The translations under genes were made by a program, and so were the position numbers. A stretch of DNA of 64,000 bases, from positions 496,001 through 560,000 of the forward strand of contig NZ_CP022521.1 of assembly GCF_002234535.1 (NCBI RefSeq). Direction: 5' to 3'. Origin of the DNA: Actinoalloteichus hoggarensis (GTDB taxonomy: Bacteria > Actinomycetota > Actinomycetes > Mycobacteriales > Pseudonocardiaceae). Each line of letters starts with the position of its first letter. Position 1 is the stretch's first letter. Below the pieces are notes generated by a model. That model was not told the DNA's origin. It saw only the letters and a list, made by a program, of their open reading frames with translations, and ran no database searches. Below, piece by piece: positions 35,204-44,208 of the stretch.

Positions 35204-37011
35204 ACCCCTCGACCGCCCAGGCGCGGGTCATCGTCGACGAGCTGATCCGGCACGGGCTGCGCACCGCGGTCCTGTGCCCCGGCTCCCGCAACGCCCCGTT
35301 CTCGCTGGCGCTGGCCGAGGCGGCCAGGTCGGGCCGCCTCGAACTGCACGTCCGCGTCGACGAACGGGGCGCGGGCTTCCTGGCGTTGGGCGCGGCGAAG
35401 GCGACGGGCCGTGCCTCGGCGGTGTTCTGCACCTCGGGCACGGCGGCCGCGAACCTGCATCCGGCCGTCGCGGAGGCCGACCGGGCGTGCGTGGGCCTGC
35501 TGGTGGTCACCGCCGACCGGCCTGCCGAGCTCCGGGCGGCGGGCGCCAACCAGGTGATCGACCAGCATCGCCTGTTCGGTGCCGCCACCCGGCTGTTCGC
35601 CGAGCTGGGCGTGGCGGAGAACCGACCGGGCCAGCAGGCGTACTGGCGCAGCCAGGCGAGCCGGATCTGGCATGCCGTCTCGGGCGCCGCCGGGCCTGCC
35701 GGGCCCGCTCAGCTCAACGTCCCCCTGCGGGAGCCGCTGCTGCCGGGAGGCGAGGACCCGTGGTGCGAGCCGCTGGCGGGCCGGGACGACGGCGGCGGCT
35801 GGACCCGGCGGCACCGTCCGGCGGCGGTGTCGCCCCTGCGGCCGACCACCGCGCGCGGCCTGGTGCTGCTCGCCGAGCCCGACGACACCGTCGACGTCGC
35901 GGCGATCGCGGCCTGGGCGCGGCGCAACGGCTGGCCGCTGCTCGCCGAGACCGGCGGCGTCGGCGTGCCGGACGGCGCGCTGACCGCCGGAATGCACCTG
36001 TTGGCGGACGAGGACTTCCTGGCCGCGCACCGACCGGAACAGGTGGTGTGCGTCGGGCGGCCGACGGTCTTCCGACAGGTGCAGCGCCTCCTGTCCCGGT
36101 CGGACGTCGACGTGCTGCTGCTCGCCGCGCACGAGGCGGTGGCCCCGGCCAACGACGTCCGTGCCGTCGGCGACGACCTCCGCGACTCCACCGTCGCCGC
36201 CGACCCGGAGTGGTCTTCCGCCTGGGAGCGGGCCGACCGAACGACGACGGCCACGGTGGCGGCGTTGCTGGCCGAGCAGCCGGCACCGACCGCGCTGCGG
36301 TACACGGCCGAGCTGGTGGCGGCGCTGCCCGCCGGGGCCCTGCTGACGGTCGGGTCTTCGAACCCCGCCCGTGACGTGGCCCTGTGCGCACGGTCTCGGC
36401 CCGATCTGCGGGTGCTGCGCAACCGGGGAGCGGCGGGGATCGACGGCACCGTCTCCGTCGCGGCGGGCGCCGCGTTGGCGGTGACCGCCGGGCCCCGGCG
36501 TGCGGCGGTGCCCGCGGTGACCGATGCGGCCGACGACGCGGGCGGCGCGGTCGACGGCGCCGCCGGGCGCGCGGACCGTGTCGGGGCGGAGGCCGCCGAC
36601 CTCGACACGGCCTCGGCGCCCGCCTGCTACGCGCTGCTCGGCGACCTGACCTTCCTGCACGACGTCAACGGACTGCTCGTGGGGACGGCGGAACGGCGCC
36701 CCGAGCTGACCATCGTGGTCGTCAACGACGACGGCGGCGGCATCTTCGAGCTGCTGGAGCAGGGCGCCCCCGAGCATCGGGAGTCCTTCGAGCGGGTGTT
36801 CGCCACCCCGCACGGCGTGGCGCTGGGTCCGCTGTGCGCGGCCTACGGGGTCGAGTACGAGCTGGTCGCCTCTCCGGAGCGGCTGCGCGAGGCGCTGCGG
36901 CCGCGACCTGCCCTGCGGGTCGTGGAGGTGCGCACCGACCGCTCCGATCTTCGAGCCCTGCACACCGCGTTGCGGGACAGGGTCGCCTCGGCGCTGCGCG
37001 CGGCGCGCTGA
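35200..37011 (+). CDS. menD: SEPHCHC synthase (MenD)
   Basis: A 603-aa thiamine-diphosphate enzyme that adds the 2-oxoglutarate-derived unit to isochorismate. The N-terminal domain has [14 protein letters not shown] and the activating Glu region [13 protein letters not shown]; the C-terminal domain has the ThDP/Mg motif [12 protein letters not shown] and [14 protein letters not shown]. An Ala/Gly-rich insert at about residues 430-470 is variable. The GTG overlaps the menB stop. Its stop codon lies inside the terminator hairpin shared with menF. Confidence 0.95.
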   Translation: MNPSTAQARVIVDELIRHGLRTAVLCPGSRNAPFSLALAEAARSGRLELHVRVDERGAGFLALGAAKATGRASAVFCTSGTAAANLHPAVAEADRACVGLLVVTADRPAELRAAGANQVIDQHRLFGAATRLFAELGVAENRPGQQAYWRSQASRIWHAVSGAAGPAGPAQLNVPLREPLLPGGEDPWCEPLAGRDDGGGWTRRHRPAAVSPLRPTTARGLVLLAEPDDTVDVAAIAAWARRNGWPLLAETGGVGVPDGALTAGMHLLADEDFLAAHRPEQVVCVGRPTVFRQVQRLLSRSDVDVLLLAAHEAVAPANDVRAVGDDLRDSTVAADPEWSSAWERADRTTTATVAALLAEQPAPTALRYTAELVAALPAGALLTVGSSNPARDVALCARSRPDLRVLRNRGAAGIDGTVSVAAGAALAVTAGPRRAAVPAVTDAADDAGGAVDGAAGRADRVGAEAADLDTASAPACYALLGDLTFLHDVNGLLVGTAERRPELTIVVVNDDGGGIFELLEQGAPEHRESFERVFATPHGVALGPLCAAYGVEYELVASPERLREALRPRPALRVVEVRTDRSDLRALHTALRDRVASALRAAR

Positions 37012-37037
37012 TCGGCGGCGGTGCCCGCCGCCGATCA
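37009..37037. terminator. Bidirectional terminator between menD and menF
   Basis: A perfect 13-bp stem (37009-37021 with 37025-37037) with a 3-base loop. The menD stop (37009-37011) is the first arm's start and the menF stop (37035-37037) the other arm's end, so one hairpin serves both converging genes. Confidence 0.85.
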
Positions 37038-38282
37038 GGTCGCCTCCAGGGCGTCGCGGATCGGGAGCATCTTCGCCGCGGCCTCGCGGACCTCGGCGTC
37101 GGGGTCCGAACCGGAGACGATGCCGCAACCGGCGAACAGGCGGACCAGCGAGCCGCGCAGCTCGGCACAGCGCAGGGCGATGCCCAGCTCGCCGTCGCCG
37201 TCGGCGTCGATCCAGCCGACCGGACCCGCGTACCGGCCTCGGTCCATGGCCTCCAGCTCGGCGATGAGCGCGACCGCCTCGGTCCTGGGGGTGCCGCCGA
37301 CCGCCGCCGTCGGATGCACGGCGTGGCCGAGCCGCAGCAGCGCGCCGGGGCCCGCCGTGGTGTCGGGATCGAGCCTGCCGGTGACGTCGCTGGCCAGATG
37401 GGCCACGTTCGGCAGCCGCAGCACGCTCGGTGTCTCGGGAACGTGCAGTTCGGTGCAGTAGGGTCGCAGCGTGTCGGCCAGCGACCGGATCGCGAACTCG
37501 TGTTCGCTGCGGTTCTTCGCCGAACTCAGCCGCGATTCAGCCGACTCGCCCGCCCCCGGCCACGCGGTACCCGCCAGCACTCGTGACTCGACCGTCTCGC
37601 CGGTCTTGCGCAGCAGCATCTCCGGGGTGGCGCCGATGAGACCGTCCACCGCGAACACCCAGCAGCTCGGATACCGGTCGGCGAGGTTCCGTAGCAGAAA
37701 GCGCTGGTCGAGCGGGGAGTCGGTCTCGGCGATGAGGTCGTGCGCGAGCACCACCTTGGCCAGCTCGCCCGCCCGCATGCGTTCCACCGCGCCCGCGACC
37801 GCCTTGCGGTAGTCGGTGACGGAGAGCCTGCCCTCCGAGTAACGGGTCACCCGCACACGACGCACCGGCTGGACGGCCGGGGCGAAGGGCTCGTCGTCGT
37901 CCCGCAGTTCGGTCCGCCAGGTGACGCCGTCACGCCTGCCGACCACCACCTTGGGCACGATCACCACCGAGCTGCCCGGCTCGTCGGCGAAGCTCATGCT
38001 GACGAAGGCCACCAGGCCGGTACCCGGCAGACCGACGGCGTCCTCGACGTCGGCGGCGGCGACCAGGTCGGCCCACCACCGCTCGGCCTCCGCGAAGCGA
38101 TCTGCTCCCTTGACCTCGATGCGGGCGGCCTCGCCCCAGCCGACGAGGCCTTCGCCGCCATGAACCCAGGAGAACACCGGTTCGGGGTCGGGGAGCAGCG
38201 CCAGCAGGTCAGCATCCGAATCAGCTGCCACTGTGCGTGCTTGCAGCCTGCCCACAAGCGCCTGACGGGAGGCAGTATTCAC
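37035..38282 (-). CDS. menF: Isochorismate synthase
   Basis: A 415-aa chorismate-binding enzyme converting chorismate to isochorismate, the entry to menaquinone. The catalytic domain spans about residues 155-410 with GELAKVVLAHD, ATPEMLLRKTGETVESRVLAGT, SSAKNRSEHEF, LRLPNVAHLASDVTG, HPTAAVGGTPR and the final FAGCGIVSGSDPDAEVREA. Isochorismate synthase for siderophores is the alternative, but position beside menD favours menaquinone. The GTG start is preceded by a leaderless-type box. Confidence 0.92.
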   Translation of the reverse strand: MNTASRQALVGRLQARTVAADSDADLLALLPDPEPVFSWVHGGEGLVGWGEAARIEVKGADRFAEAERWWADLVAAADVEDAVGLPGTGLVAFVSMSFADEPGSSVVIVPKVVVGRRDGVTWRTELRDDDEPFAPAVQPVRRVRVTRYSEGRLSVTDYRKAVAGAVERMRAGELAKVVLAHDLIAETDSPLDQRFLLRNLADRYPSCWVFAVDGLIGATPEMLLRKTGETVESRVLAGTAWPGAGESAESRLSSAKNRSEHEFAIRSLADTLRPYCTELHVPETPSVLRLPNVAHLASDVTGRLDPDTTAGPGALLRLGHAVHPTAAVGGTPRTEAVALIAELEAMDRGRYAGPVGWIDADGDGELGIALRCAELRGSLVRLFAGCGIVSGSDPDAEVREAAAKMLPIRDALEAT

Positions 38283-38288
38283 TCGTTG

Positions 38289-38294
38289 AGGGTA
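38289..38294 (-). promoter_or_regulatory. Leaderless -10 box for menF
   Basis: On the minus strand TACCCT ends 6 bases before the GTG at 38282, with no ribosome site. A clear -35 is not seen. Confidence 0.5.
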
Positions 38295-38392
38295 AAAGGC
38301 GCCATCGTGGGACTGCTAGTCGGCTTGGCCACACCATCAGGACGAGCGGACACCAGACGCCAGACCTGGCCGGGACGCCGGCAGATGACGAC

Positions 38393-38398
38393 TAGAGT
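38393..38398 (+). promoter_or_regulatory. Leaderless -10 box for the DUF3592-like gene
   Basis: TAGAGT ends 8 bases before GTG 38407 with no ribosome site between. Confidence 0.45.
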
Positions 38399-38406
38399 TC
38401 GCTGTC

Positions 38407-38913
38407 GTGTCTCAGTCGAGGAGATCCGGGCGCGGTGGTCGGCGGAGCGGGTGGTCCCGCCTCTCGCGGCCCCGTCGGTGGACCACGATCGTGCTGCTCG
38501 GTCTCGGAGTGCTGGTCACCCTGATGAGCGTGCTGCTGGTGTCCGGGGCGCGGGTCAGCGACGCCCGCATCGAGGCCGATCTCGGCGAGACCACGGCGGA
38601 GGTGCTCTCCGTCTCGCTGCCCAGGACGCTGGTCAGGTACAACACGCCGGAGGGGGCCGTACACAGTCCGCAGACCGGCGTGCTCTACCCGGCGGGACTG
38701 AGCGAACAGGATTTGGTGCGCGTCGAGTACGACCGTGAGGAGCCGGATCTCGTCCGGGTCGCCGGGCGGGACTTCACCCTCACACTGCTGCCCGTGTCGC
38801 TCGTCCTCGTGTCGACCTGGGCGGTCCTGCTGACGACCGTCTGGCTGGTGTGCCGCTCACGACGCGCCGCGGCCTCGGCGGCGGACCGATCCGACGCGCC
38901 CCCGGCGGGCTAG
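38407..38913 (+). CDS. DUF3592-like two-TM protein
   Basis: A 168-aa membrane protein. A basic N-terminus precedes TM1 (about 27-47, TIVLLGLGVLVTLMSVLLVSG), an external domain of about 70 residues (TTAEVLSVSLPRTLVRYNTPEG, LVRVEYDREEPDLVRVAGRD) and TM2 (about 125-147). This plan fits the DUF3592 family of unknown function. It is divergent from menF and converges on the phosphatase-like gene. Confidence 0.78.
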   Translation: MSQSRRSGRGGRRSGWSRLSRPRRWTTIVLLGLGVLVTLMSVLLVSGARVSDARIEADLGETTAEVLSVSLPRTLVRYNTPEGAVHSPQTGVLYPAGLSEQDLVRVEYDREEPDLVRVAGRDFTLTLLPVSLVLVSTWAVLLTTVWLVCRSRRAAASAADRSDAPPAG

Positions 38914-38929
38914 CCGGCGACGTCCCGGC

Positions 38930-38944
38930 CGGGCGGTCCGCCCG
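38930..38944. terminator. Short GC hairpin between converging genes
   Basis: CGGGCG and CGCCCG form a 6-bp stem with a 3-base loop between the DUF3592-like gene and the phosphatase-like gene. Confidence 0.4.
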
Positions 38945-38984
38945 CCACCGTGCGCCCGTCCGCCACGGGAGACCAGGCCGCGGC

Positions 38985-39740
38985 TCATTGATCGAACAGC
39001 CTGCCGCGCAGCTCGTCGTGCCCGGCCTGCCCGCAGGCCAGCAGGGTGCCTCGGCCCGCCTCGTCGCCCGCGGCGTCGGCGATCAGCCCGCCGGCCTCCC
39101 GCACGATCAACGGCAGCGGCGTCCACCATCGTCGCGCCGAGGGCGGCGCGGCGATGACCACGGCGTCCGCTCGCCCCGTGGCCAGCAGCGCGGTCTTGTA
39201 CGGCACCCCGCCCACGTCCTCGGGCCACAGCACCCGGTCGCCGTCCGCCGTCGCGGCCGAGATCCGGGTGAGCCTGGACTGTTCCGGGACGAACTCCGGC
39301 CCCGTGGACAGGCGGGTGCCGCGCCCTCGGCCCGCGTACAGCAGCTCCTGCTGCATGGGCATCACGAGGACGCCTGCCGCGACGCCGTGCGCATCGGCGC
39401 AGGTGAGGAGCAGGGTGAACAACGGAATCCCGCCGCAGAAGAACGGAACGCCGTCGAGCGGATGGATCAGCCAGCGTCGATCGCCGCCGCCGGGCTCGTC
39501 GTCGCCGAGCCTGCCCACGACGGCGTCGCCGGGAGCGTCGGCGCCGAGTCCCGCGCGGATCGACTCCTCGACGGCGCGCTCCACCGCGGTCACGCCCGCC
39601 GCGTCCGTGATCGCGGCCCGTCTTCGATCGCCGTGGAAGAGGTTCGCGGCGAGCAGGCCGGCCTGGTGTGCGAGGCAGGCAGCGGTCCGGAGCAGTCCGA
39701 AGTCGGCGGGTGGCGCGGGGTGGGCGGTCGTCTTGGTCAC
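38985..39740 (-). CDS. Inositol-monophosphatase-like protein with altered metal site
   Basis: A 251-aa protein of the FIG superfamily. The fold is recognisable, but the central metal motif, normally W-x-x-DPxDGT, reads WLIHPLDGVPFFCGG, with His93 in place of the first Asp. The late motif, normally W-D-x-A-A-G, reads RRWWTPLPLIVREAGG, losing the Asp. The GEE motif is GDDEP. It may use different chemistry, bind a ligand, or be inactive. A second altered member is at 45549-46415, and the paa operon lies between them. Start is GTG 39740. Confidence 0.8.
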   Translation of the reverse strand: MTKTTAHPAPPADFGLLRTAACLAHQAGLLAANLFHGDRRRAAITDAAGVTAVERAVEESIRAGLGADAPGDAVVGRLGDDEPGGGDRRWLIHPLDGVPFFCGGIPLFTLLLTCADAHGVAAGVLVMPMQQELLYAGRGRGTRLSTGPEFVPEQSRLTRISAATADGDRVLWPEDVGGVPYKTALLATGRADAVVIAAPPSARRWWTPLPLIVREAGGLIADAAGDEAGRGTLLACGQAGHDELRGRLFDQ

Positions 39741-39808
39741 GATCTAGGGACGGTCGGGACACGAACAGGTTGCCGTGGGCGTCCTGCGACGCCGGCCACG
39801 CCCGCGCT

Positions 39809-39919
39809 CGACGTCGGCGGCCTCGCTGACGTTCGACGTCGGCGGCCTCGCCTGCCGTCGTCACGTGATCGGGCCGCCCGTGCGGCCCTGTCCGACACCC
39901 GCGGCGCTCGACGTCGGCG
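39809..39919. repeat. Direct repeats upstream of paaA
   Basis: CGACGTCGGCGGCCTCGC occurs at 39809-39826 and again at 39834-39851 (25-bp period); a shorter copy CGACGTCGGCG is at 39909-39919. They lie 90-200 bases before paaA and could be binding sites or simple GC repeats. Confidence 0.5.
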
Positions 39920-39967
39920 ACGACCGATCCGCTTGTGACGGCAACTCTTCTTCGCGGCGCCCAGGTG

Positions 39968-39973
39968 TAACAT
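39968..39973 (+). promoter_or_regulatory. Possible -10 box of the paa operon
   Basis: TAACAT lies 33 bases before the paaA start, followed by the ribosome site AGGAGG (39995-40000). No convincing -35 is seen. Confidence 0.35.
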
Positions 39974-40006
39974 CAGTGGCACGGATCACGCGGCAGGAGG
40001 TGCGAC

Positions 40007-41005
40007 GTGGCACTAGCCCGACCGGCCGAGGCGGACCGATCGTCGGAGGAGCAGGCCCTCGAGGCGGGCTTCCGGCAGCTGGTCGAGTCGGAGAGCCGGA
40101 TCGAACCACGCGACTGGATGCCCGACGCCTACCGGGCCACCCTCATCCGGCAGATCGCTCAGCACGCGCACTCCGAGATCATCGGCATGCAGCCGGAGGG
40201 CGCCTGGATCTCGCGAGCACCCACCCTGCGCCGCAAGGCCGCCCTGTTGGCGAAGGTCCAGGACGAGGCAGGCCACGGGTTGTACCTCTACGCCGCCGCC
40301 GAGACCCTCGGCGTCGACCGTGCGGAACTGACCACGAAGCTGATCGAGGGCAGGCAGAAGTACTCCTCGATCTTCAACTACCCGACACCGACCTTCGCCG
40401 ACGTCGGAGTGATCGGCTGGCTGGTGGACGGCGCGGCCATCTGCAACCAGGTCCCGCTGTGCCGCACCTCCTACGGGCCCTACGCACGCGCGATGATCCG
40501 GATCTGCAAGGAGGAGTCCTTCCATCAGCGGCAGGGTTACGAGCTGCTGATGACCATGATGGGCGGCACGACCCGCCAGCGTGCGGCCGTGCAGGACGCG
40601 GTGGACCGCTGGTGGTGGCCGTCGTTGATGATGTTCGGCCCGCCGGAGGGCTCGTCGCCCAACACCGCGCGCTCGATGGCCTGGCGGATCAAACGCCACA
40701 CCAACGACGAGCTTCGGCAGCGGTTCGTCGACATGACGGTTCCGCAGGCCAACCGGCTCGGGGTCCGGCTGCCCGATCCCGAACTGCGCTGGAACCCCGA
40801 CCGCGAGGCACACGACTTCGGCACGCCGGACTGGGACGAGCTGTATCGGGTGGTGCGCGGCGACGGTCCGTGCAACGCGGAGCGGATCGCCCATCGCAGG
40901 CAGGCGCACGAGGCGGGCACCTGGGTCCGGGAGGCGGCGACCGTGCACGCGGCCAAGCGGGCGGCGGGCACCGCGCGGGTCGACCGGACGGCGGTCGAGG
41001 CATGA
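40007..41005 (+). CDS. paaA: Ring-1,2-phenylacetyl-CoA epoxidase subunit A
   Basis: The 332-aa catalytic di-iron subunit of the multicomponent monooxygenase that epoxidises phenylacetyl-CoA. Ferritin-like iron ligands are visible in [15 protein letters not shown] and [15 protein letters not shown] (two ExxH-type motifs). Length is normal. GTG 40007 has AGGAGG 6 bases before it. It heads paaABCDE; paaB overlaps its stop by 4 bases. Confidence 0.96.
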   Translation: MALARPAEADRSSEEQALEAGFRQLVESESRIEPRDWMPDAYRATLIRQIAQHAHSEIIGMQPEGAWISRAPTLRRKAALLAKVQDEAGHGLYLYAAAETLGVDRAELTTKLIEGRQKYSSIFNYPTPTFADVGVIGWLVDGAAICNQVPLCRTSYGPYARAMIRICKEESFHQRQGYELLMTMMGGTTRQRAAVQDAVDRWWWPSLMMFGPPEGSSPNTARSMAWRIKRHTNDELRQRFVDMTVPQANRLGVRLPDPELRWNPDREAHDFGTPDWDELYRVVRGDGPCNAERIAHRRQAHEAGTWVREAATVHAAKRAAGTARVDRTAVEA

Positions 41006-41322
41006 CGGAGTCTCCCGCCGGGCAGGACGCCGGGACGCCTCGGGCCGCCTGGCCGTTGTTCGAGGTCTTCGTCCGGGGCAAGCGCGGGCTGAACCACGTC
41101 CACGTCGGATCGCTGCACGCCCCCGACGCCCCGATGGCCCTGCGCAACGCCCGTGACCTCTACACCCGGCGCAACGAGGGCGTCAGCATCTGGGTGGTCC
41201 CCGCCGCCGCGGTCACCGCGTCCAGTCCGGACGAGAAGGACGCCTTCTTCGAGCCCAGCGGCGACAAGGTCTACCGGCACCCCACCTTCTACGCCATTCC
41301 CGACGACGTCCCCCACCTGTGA
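41002..41322 (+). CDS. paaB: Phenylacetyl-CoA epoxidase subunit B
   Basis: A 106-aa subunit that bridges PaaAC dimers. It has the family pattern [45 protein letters not shown] and the end [17 protein letters not shown] 41002 overlaps the paaA stop (ATGA). It has no catalytic residues of its own. Confidence 0.95.
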   Translation: MTESPAGQDAGTPRAAWPLFEVFVRGKRGLNHVHVGSLHAPDAPMALRNARDLYTRRNEGVSIWVVPAAAVTASSPDEKDAFFEPSGDKVYRHPTFYAIPDDVPHL

Positions 41323-41374
41323 GACCGGCGGCGTACGGGGCCATTCGCCAGCGGACGGAAGGAGGTCGGCACAG

Positions 41375-42286
41375 GTGTCCTTCGACAACGCCTACGCGGC
41401 GCTGGCCGACGAGCACGAGGACACGCGCTGGGCCTACGGCACGGGATTCGACGACGCGCTGAGCAGGGTGGACCGTGCGCTGCCGTCGAACGTCGACCCC
41501 GCCGAACTCGCGCGGTACTGCCTGATGCTCGGCGACGACGCGTTGATCCTGGCGCAGCGGCTCGCCGAATGGTGTTCCCGGGGCCCGGAGCTGGAGGAGG
41601 ACGTCGCGATCGCCAACATCGCCCTGGACCTCCTCGGCCAGGCGCGAATGCTGTTGACGCGGGCGGGCGAGGCGGAGGGCGAGGGCCGCACCGAGGACAC
41701 GCTGGCCTATCTCCGCGGCACGTCCGAGTTTCGCAACGTCGTCCTCGTCGAGACCGACTGCGGGCCCGGTCCCGGCGGCGACTTCGCCGTCACGATGGTC
41801 CGGCTGCTGATCTTCGCCACCTGGCGGCTGGCCTGTTTCCAGCGGTTGACCGAGTCGGCGGACCCGGTGCTCGCCGCCGTGGCGGCCAAGGGCGTCAAGG
41901 AGCTGGCCTATCACCGGGACCACGCCGCGCAGTGGGTGGTCCGGCTCGGCGACGGCACGGCCGAGTCGGCGCGCCGGACGGCGGCCGGCCTGGAGCGGGT
42001 GCGGCCGTGGCTCGGTGAGCTGTTCGTCCCGCATCCGGTGGAGTCGGCGCTGGCCACGGCCGGGATCGCGGTCGATCCGTCGAGCCTGCGCGGCGAGGTC
42101 GCGGCGGTCCTGCGGCAGGTGCTCGCCGCCGCCGACCTCGCGGACCGGACGTCCGACCTGGTCGCGGCCCTCGGGGCGGTCCCGACCGGCGAGCACGGCC
42201 GCGAGGGACGTCACACCCCGGCGCTGGCCGACCTGCTCGCCGAGATGCAGTCCGAGGCCAGGGCGGACCCGGCGGCGGTGTGGTGA
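41375..42286 (+). CDS. paaC: Phenylacetyl-CoA epoxidase subunit C
   Basis: A 303-aa structural partner of PaaA with the same helical fold but without the full iron site. Recognisable parts are YCLMLGDDALILAQRLAEWC, EEDVAIANIALDLLGQARMLL, FAVTMVRLLIFATWRLACF and ELAYHRDHAAQWVVRLGDGT. AAGGAGG lies 9 bases before GTG 41375, after a 52-base gap from paaB. The stop overlaps the paaD ATG by one base. Confidence 0.94.
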   Translation: MSFDNAYAALADEHEDTRWAYGTGFDDALSRVDRALPSNVDPAELARYCLMLGDDALILAQRLAEWCSRGPELEEDVAIANIALDLLGQARMLLTRAGEAEGEGRTEDTLAYLRGTSEFRNVVLVETDCGPGPGGDFAVTMVRLLIFATWRLACFQRLTESADPVLAAVAAKGVKELAYHRDHAAQWVVRLGDGTAESARRTAAGLERVRPWLGELFVPHPVESALATAGIAVDPSSLRGEVAAVLRQVLAAADLADRTSDLVAALGAVPTGEHGREGRHTPALADLLAEMQSEARADPAAVW

Positions 42287-42795
42287 TGACCAGGCCGACT
42301 CCGCAGCAGGTTCGGGCGGTCGCGGAGTCCGTCCTCGATCCCGAGCTGCCGATGCTCACCCTCGCCGACCTCGGCGTCCTGCGCGATGTCGAGGTACGAC
42401 CCGGCGGCCGGGTGCTCGTGACGATCACGCCGACCTATTCCGGTTGTCCCGCGATCACCGAGATGCGCGCGGAGCTGCATCGGTCCCTCGTCGACGCGGG
42501 TTGCGCGCAGGTCGAGGTGCGCACTGTTTTGACGCCCGCGTGGTCCACCGACTGGATCAGCGAACGGGGTCGACGCGCCCTTCGGGAGCACGGCATCGCC
42601 CCGCCCGGTCCGGCGGGTGACCGCGCGGCCGGTCCGGTGCCGCTGCGGCTGGCCCCGCCGCCGAGCCGCGTCCGCTGCCCGCGTTGCGACTCGCTCGACA
42701 CCGAGGAGCTGTCTCGGTTCGGCGCGACCGCCTGCCGATCGCTGCGGCGCTGCGTCGCCTGCGCCGAGCCCTTCGAGCACGTCAAGGAGCTGTAG
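42286..42795 (+). CDS. paaD: Phenylacetate degradation protein PaaD (DUF59 family)
   Basis: A 169-aa protein probably needed for Fe-S cluster assembly in the epoxidase. An N-terminal DUF59/MIP18 domain (VLDPELPMLTLADLGVLRDV, ITPTYSGCPA) is followed by a C-terminal zinc-ribbon-like module with CPRC and CVAC plus a further Cys in TACRSLRRC. ATG 42286 overlaps the paaC stop; GTG codons at 42280 and 42283 are also in frame. The stop overlaps paaE by one base. Confidence 0.92.
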   Translation: MTRPTPQQVRAVAESVLDPELPMLTLADLGVLRDVEVRPGGRVLVTITPTYSGCPAITEMRAELHRSLVDAGCAQVEVRTVLTPAWSTDWISERGRRALREHGIAPPGPAGDRAAGPVPLRLAPPPSRVRCPRCDSLDTEELSRFGATACRSLRRCVACAEPFEHVKEL

Positions 42796-44009
42796 TGACC
42801 GGTGTCGAATCCGCGCGAACGGCGCAGGCAGCGGGCGTCGCGGCGCCGCGGAGCACACGGACGAGGGCTCGGACGTTGACGATCAGCCGGATCGACCGGT
42901 TGTGCGCGGATGCCGTCGCGGTCACCTTCGCCGTTCCGTCGGAGCATGCGGCCGAGTTCGAATTCCGGCCCGGCCAGTACCTGACTCTGCGGCGCTCGGC
43001 CGGCGCGGACCGCGCGGCGGCGGCCGTCGGCGGTGATCAGGATGCCGGGCCGTCGGCGGACGTGGCGGCGGGGACGTCGACCGCGTCGGCCTCGGCGACG
43101 CCCGACGAGGCCCGCCGGTCCTATTCGATCTGCTCGGGAGCGGGCGAGCCGCCGCGCATCGGTGTTCGCCGGGTGGACGGCGGCGTGTGGTCGAGCTGGC
43201 TGGTGGAGGAGGCCCGCGTCGGCGATCGGGTGTCGGTGCTGCCGCCCCAGGGCCGCTTCACCCCGGATCTGGCGGTGCCCGCGCACCACGGCTTCGTCGC
43301 CGCGGGCTCCGGCATCACCCCGGTGCTGTCGATCCTGACCAGCGTGTTGGCGAGGCCGGGACATCGCGCCACGCTGCTCTACGGCAACCGGCGCGGCGAC
43401 ACGGTGATGTTCGCGGAGGAGTTGGCCGACCTGAAGGACCGGTACCCCGATCGGCTGCAGATCGTGCACCTGCTCAGCCGGGAGCCCACCGCCGTCGAAC
43501 TGTTCTCCGGCAGGCTTGATCGGGATCGCCTACGACGACTGTTCGCCTCGGTGGTGCCCACACCCGACGTGGACCGGTGGTGGTTGTGCGGGCCGGTGGG
43601 GCTCGTCGAGGACGCGGGCACGGTACTCGGCGCCCTGGGCGTCCCCGCCGATCGAGTTCGTCGCGAGCTGTTCTACGTCGACGCGCCGCCGCCCGCTCCC
43701 CGCCGCCGGGCCGCCGAGGCCGCCGCAGGCCCGACGAGCCGGGTCACCGTGATCCTGGACGGTCGCAGCACCGAGATGACGCTGCCCGCCGACGAACCGG
43801 TGCTCGACGCGGCGCAGCGGGTCCGGGCCGACCTGCCCTTCGCATGCCGCGGCGGCGTGTGCGGGACCTGCCGAGCACGGGTGGTGACGGGGGAGGCCGA
43901 GATGCGGCGGAACTACGCGCTGGAGCCTGCCGAGGTCGACGCGGGTTTCGTGCTGACCTGTCAGGCCGAGCCCGCGTCGGCGGAGCTCGTCGTCGACTTC
44001 GACGCCTGA
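42795..44009 (+). CDS. paaE: Phenylacetyl-CoA epoxidase reductase subunit E
   Basis: A 404-aa flavo-iron-sulfur reductase that passes electrons from NADPH to PaaA. Order: FAD domain (FRPGQYLTLR, RRSYSICSG), NAD(P) domain (AAGSGITPVLSIL, LLYGNRRGDTVMF, WWLCGPVGLVED) and a C-terminal plant-type 2Fe-2S ferredoxin with CRGGVCGTC and a fourth Cys in VLTCQAE. An Ala/Ser/Asp-rich insert of about 35 residues (near 74-110) interrupts the FAD domain between the two FAD motifs. It ends the paa operon; epoxide isomerase and CoA ligase genes are not here. Confidence 0.95.
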   Translation: MTGVESARTAQAAGVAAPRSTRTRARTLTISRIDRLCADAVAVTFAVPSEHAAEFEFRPGQYLTLRRSAGADRAAAAVGGDQDAGPSADVAAGTSTASASATPDEARRSYSICSGAGEPPRIGVRRVDGGVWSSWLVEEARVGDRVSVLPPQGRFTPDLAVPAHHGFVAAGSGITPVLSILTSVLARPGHRATLLYGNRRGDTVMFAEELADLKDRYPDRLQIVHLLSREPTAVELFSGRLDRDRLRRLFASVVPTPDVDRWWLCGPVGLVEDAGTVLGALGVPADRVRRELFYVDAPPPAPRRRAAEAAAGPTSRVTVILDGRSTEMTLPADEPVLDAAQRVRADLPFACRGGVCGTCRARVVTGEAEMRRNYALEPAEVDAGFVLTCQAEPASAELVVDFDA

Positions 44010-44208
44010 CGTCTGCCGCACGTCGTCGGTGGCGTCGGTCCGCGACAACGCGCCCGGTGGACTGTGCCCACCGCCTCGGCACCGGTTCCCCGATCGGGCT
44101 GGATCGGGCTCGGCACCTGCCACCGCCCGCCCCCGCGTGACGCTCATTCGGCTCGTCGCCGGGACGAACGTCACGCGGTGCGGCTGTAGCGGCCGGACTC
44201 TCGGCCGG

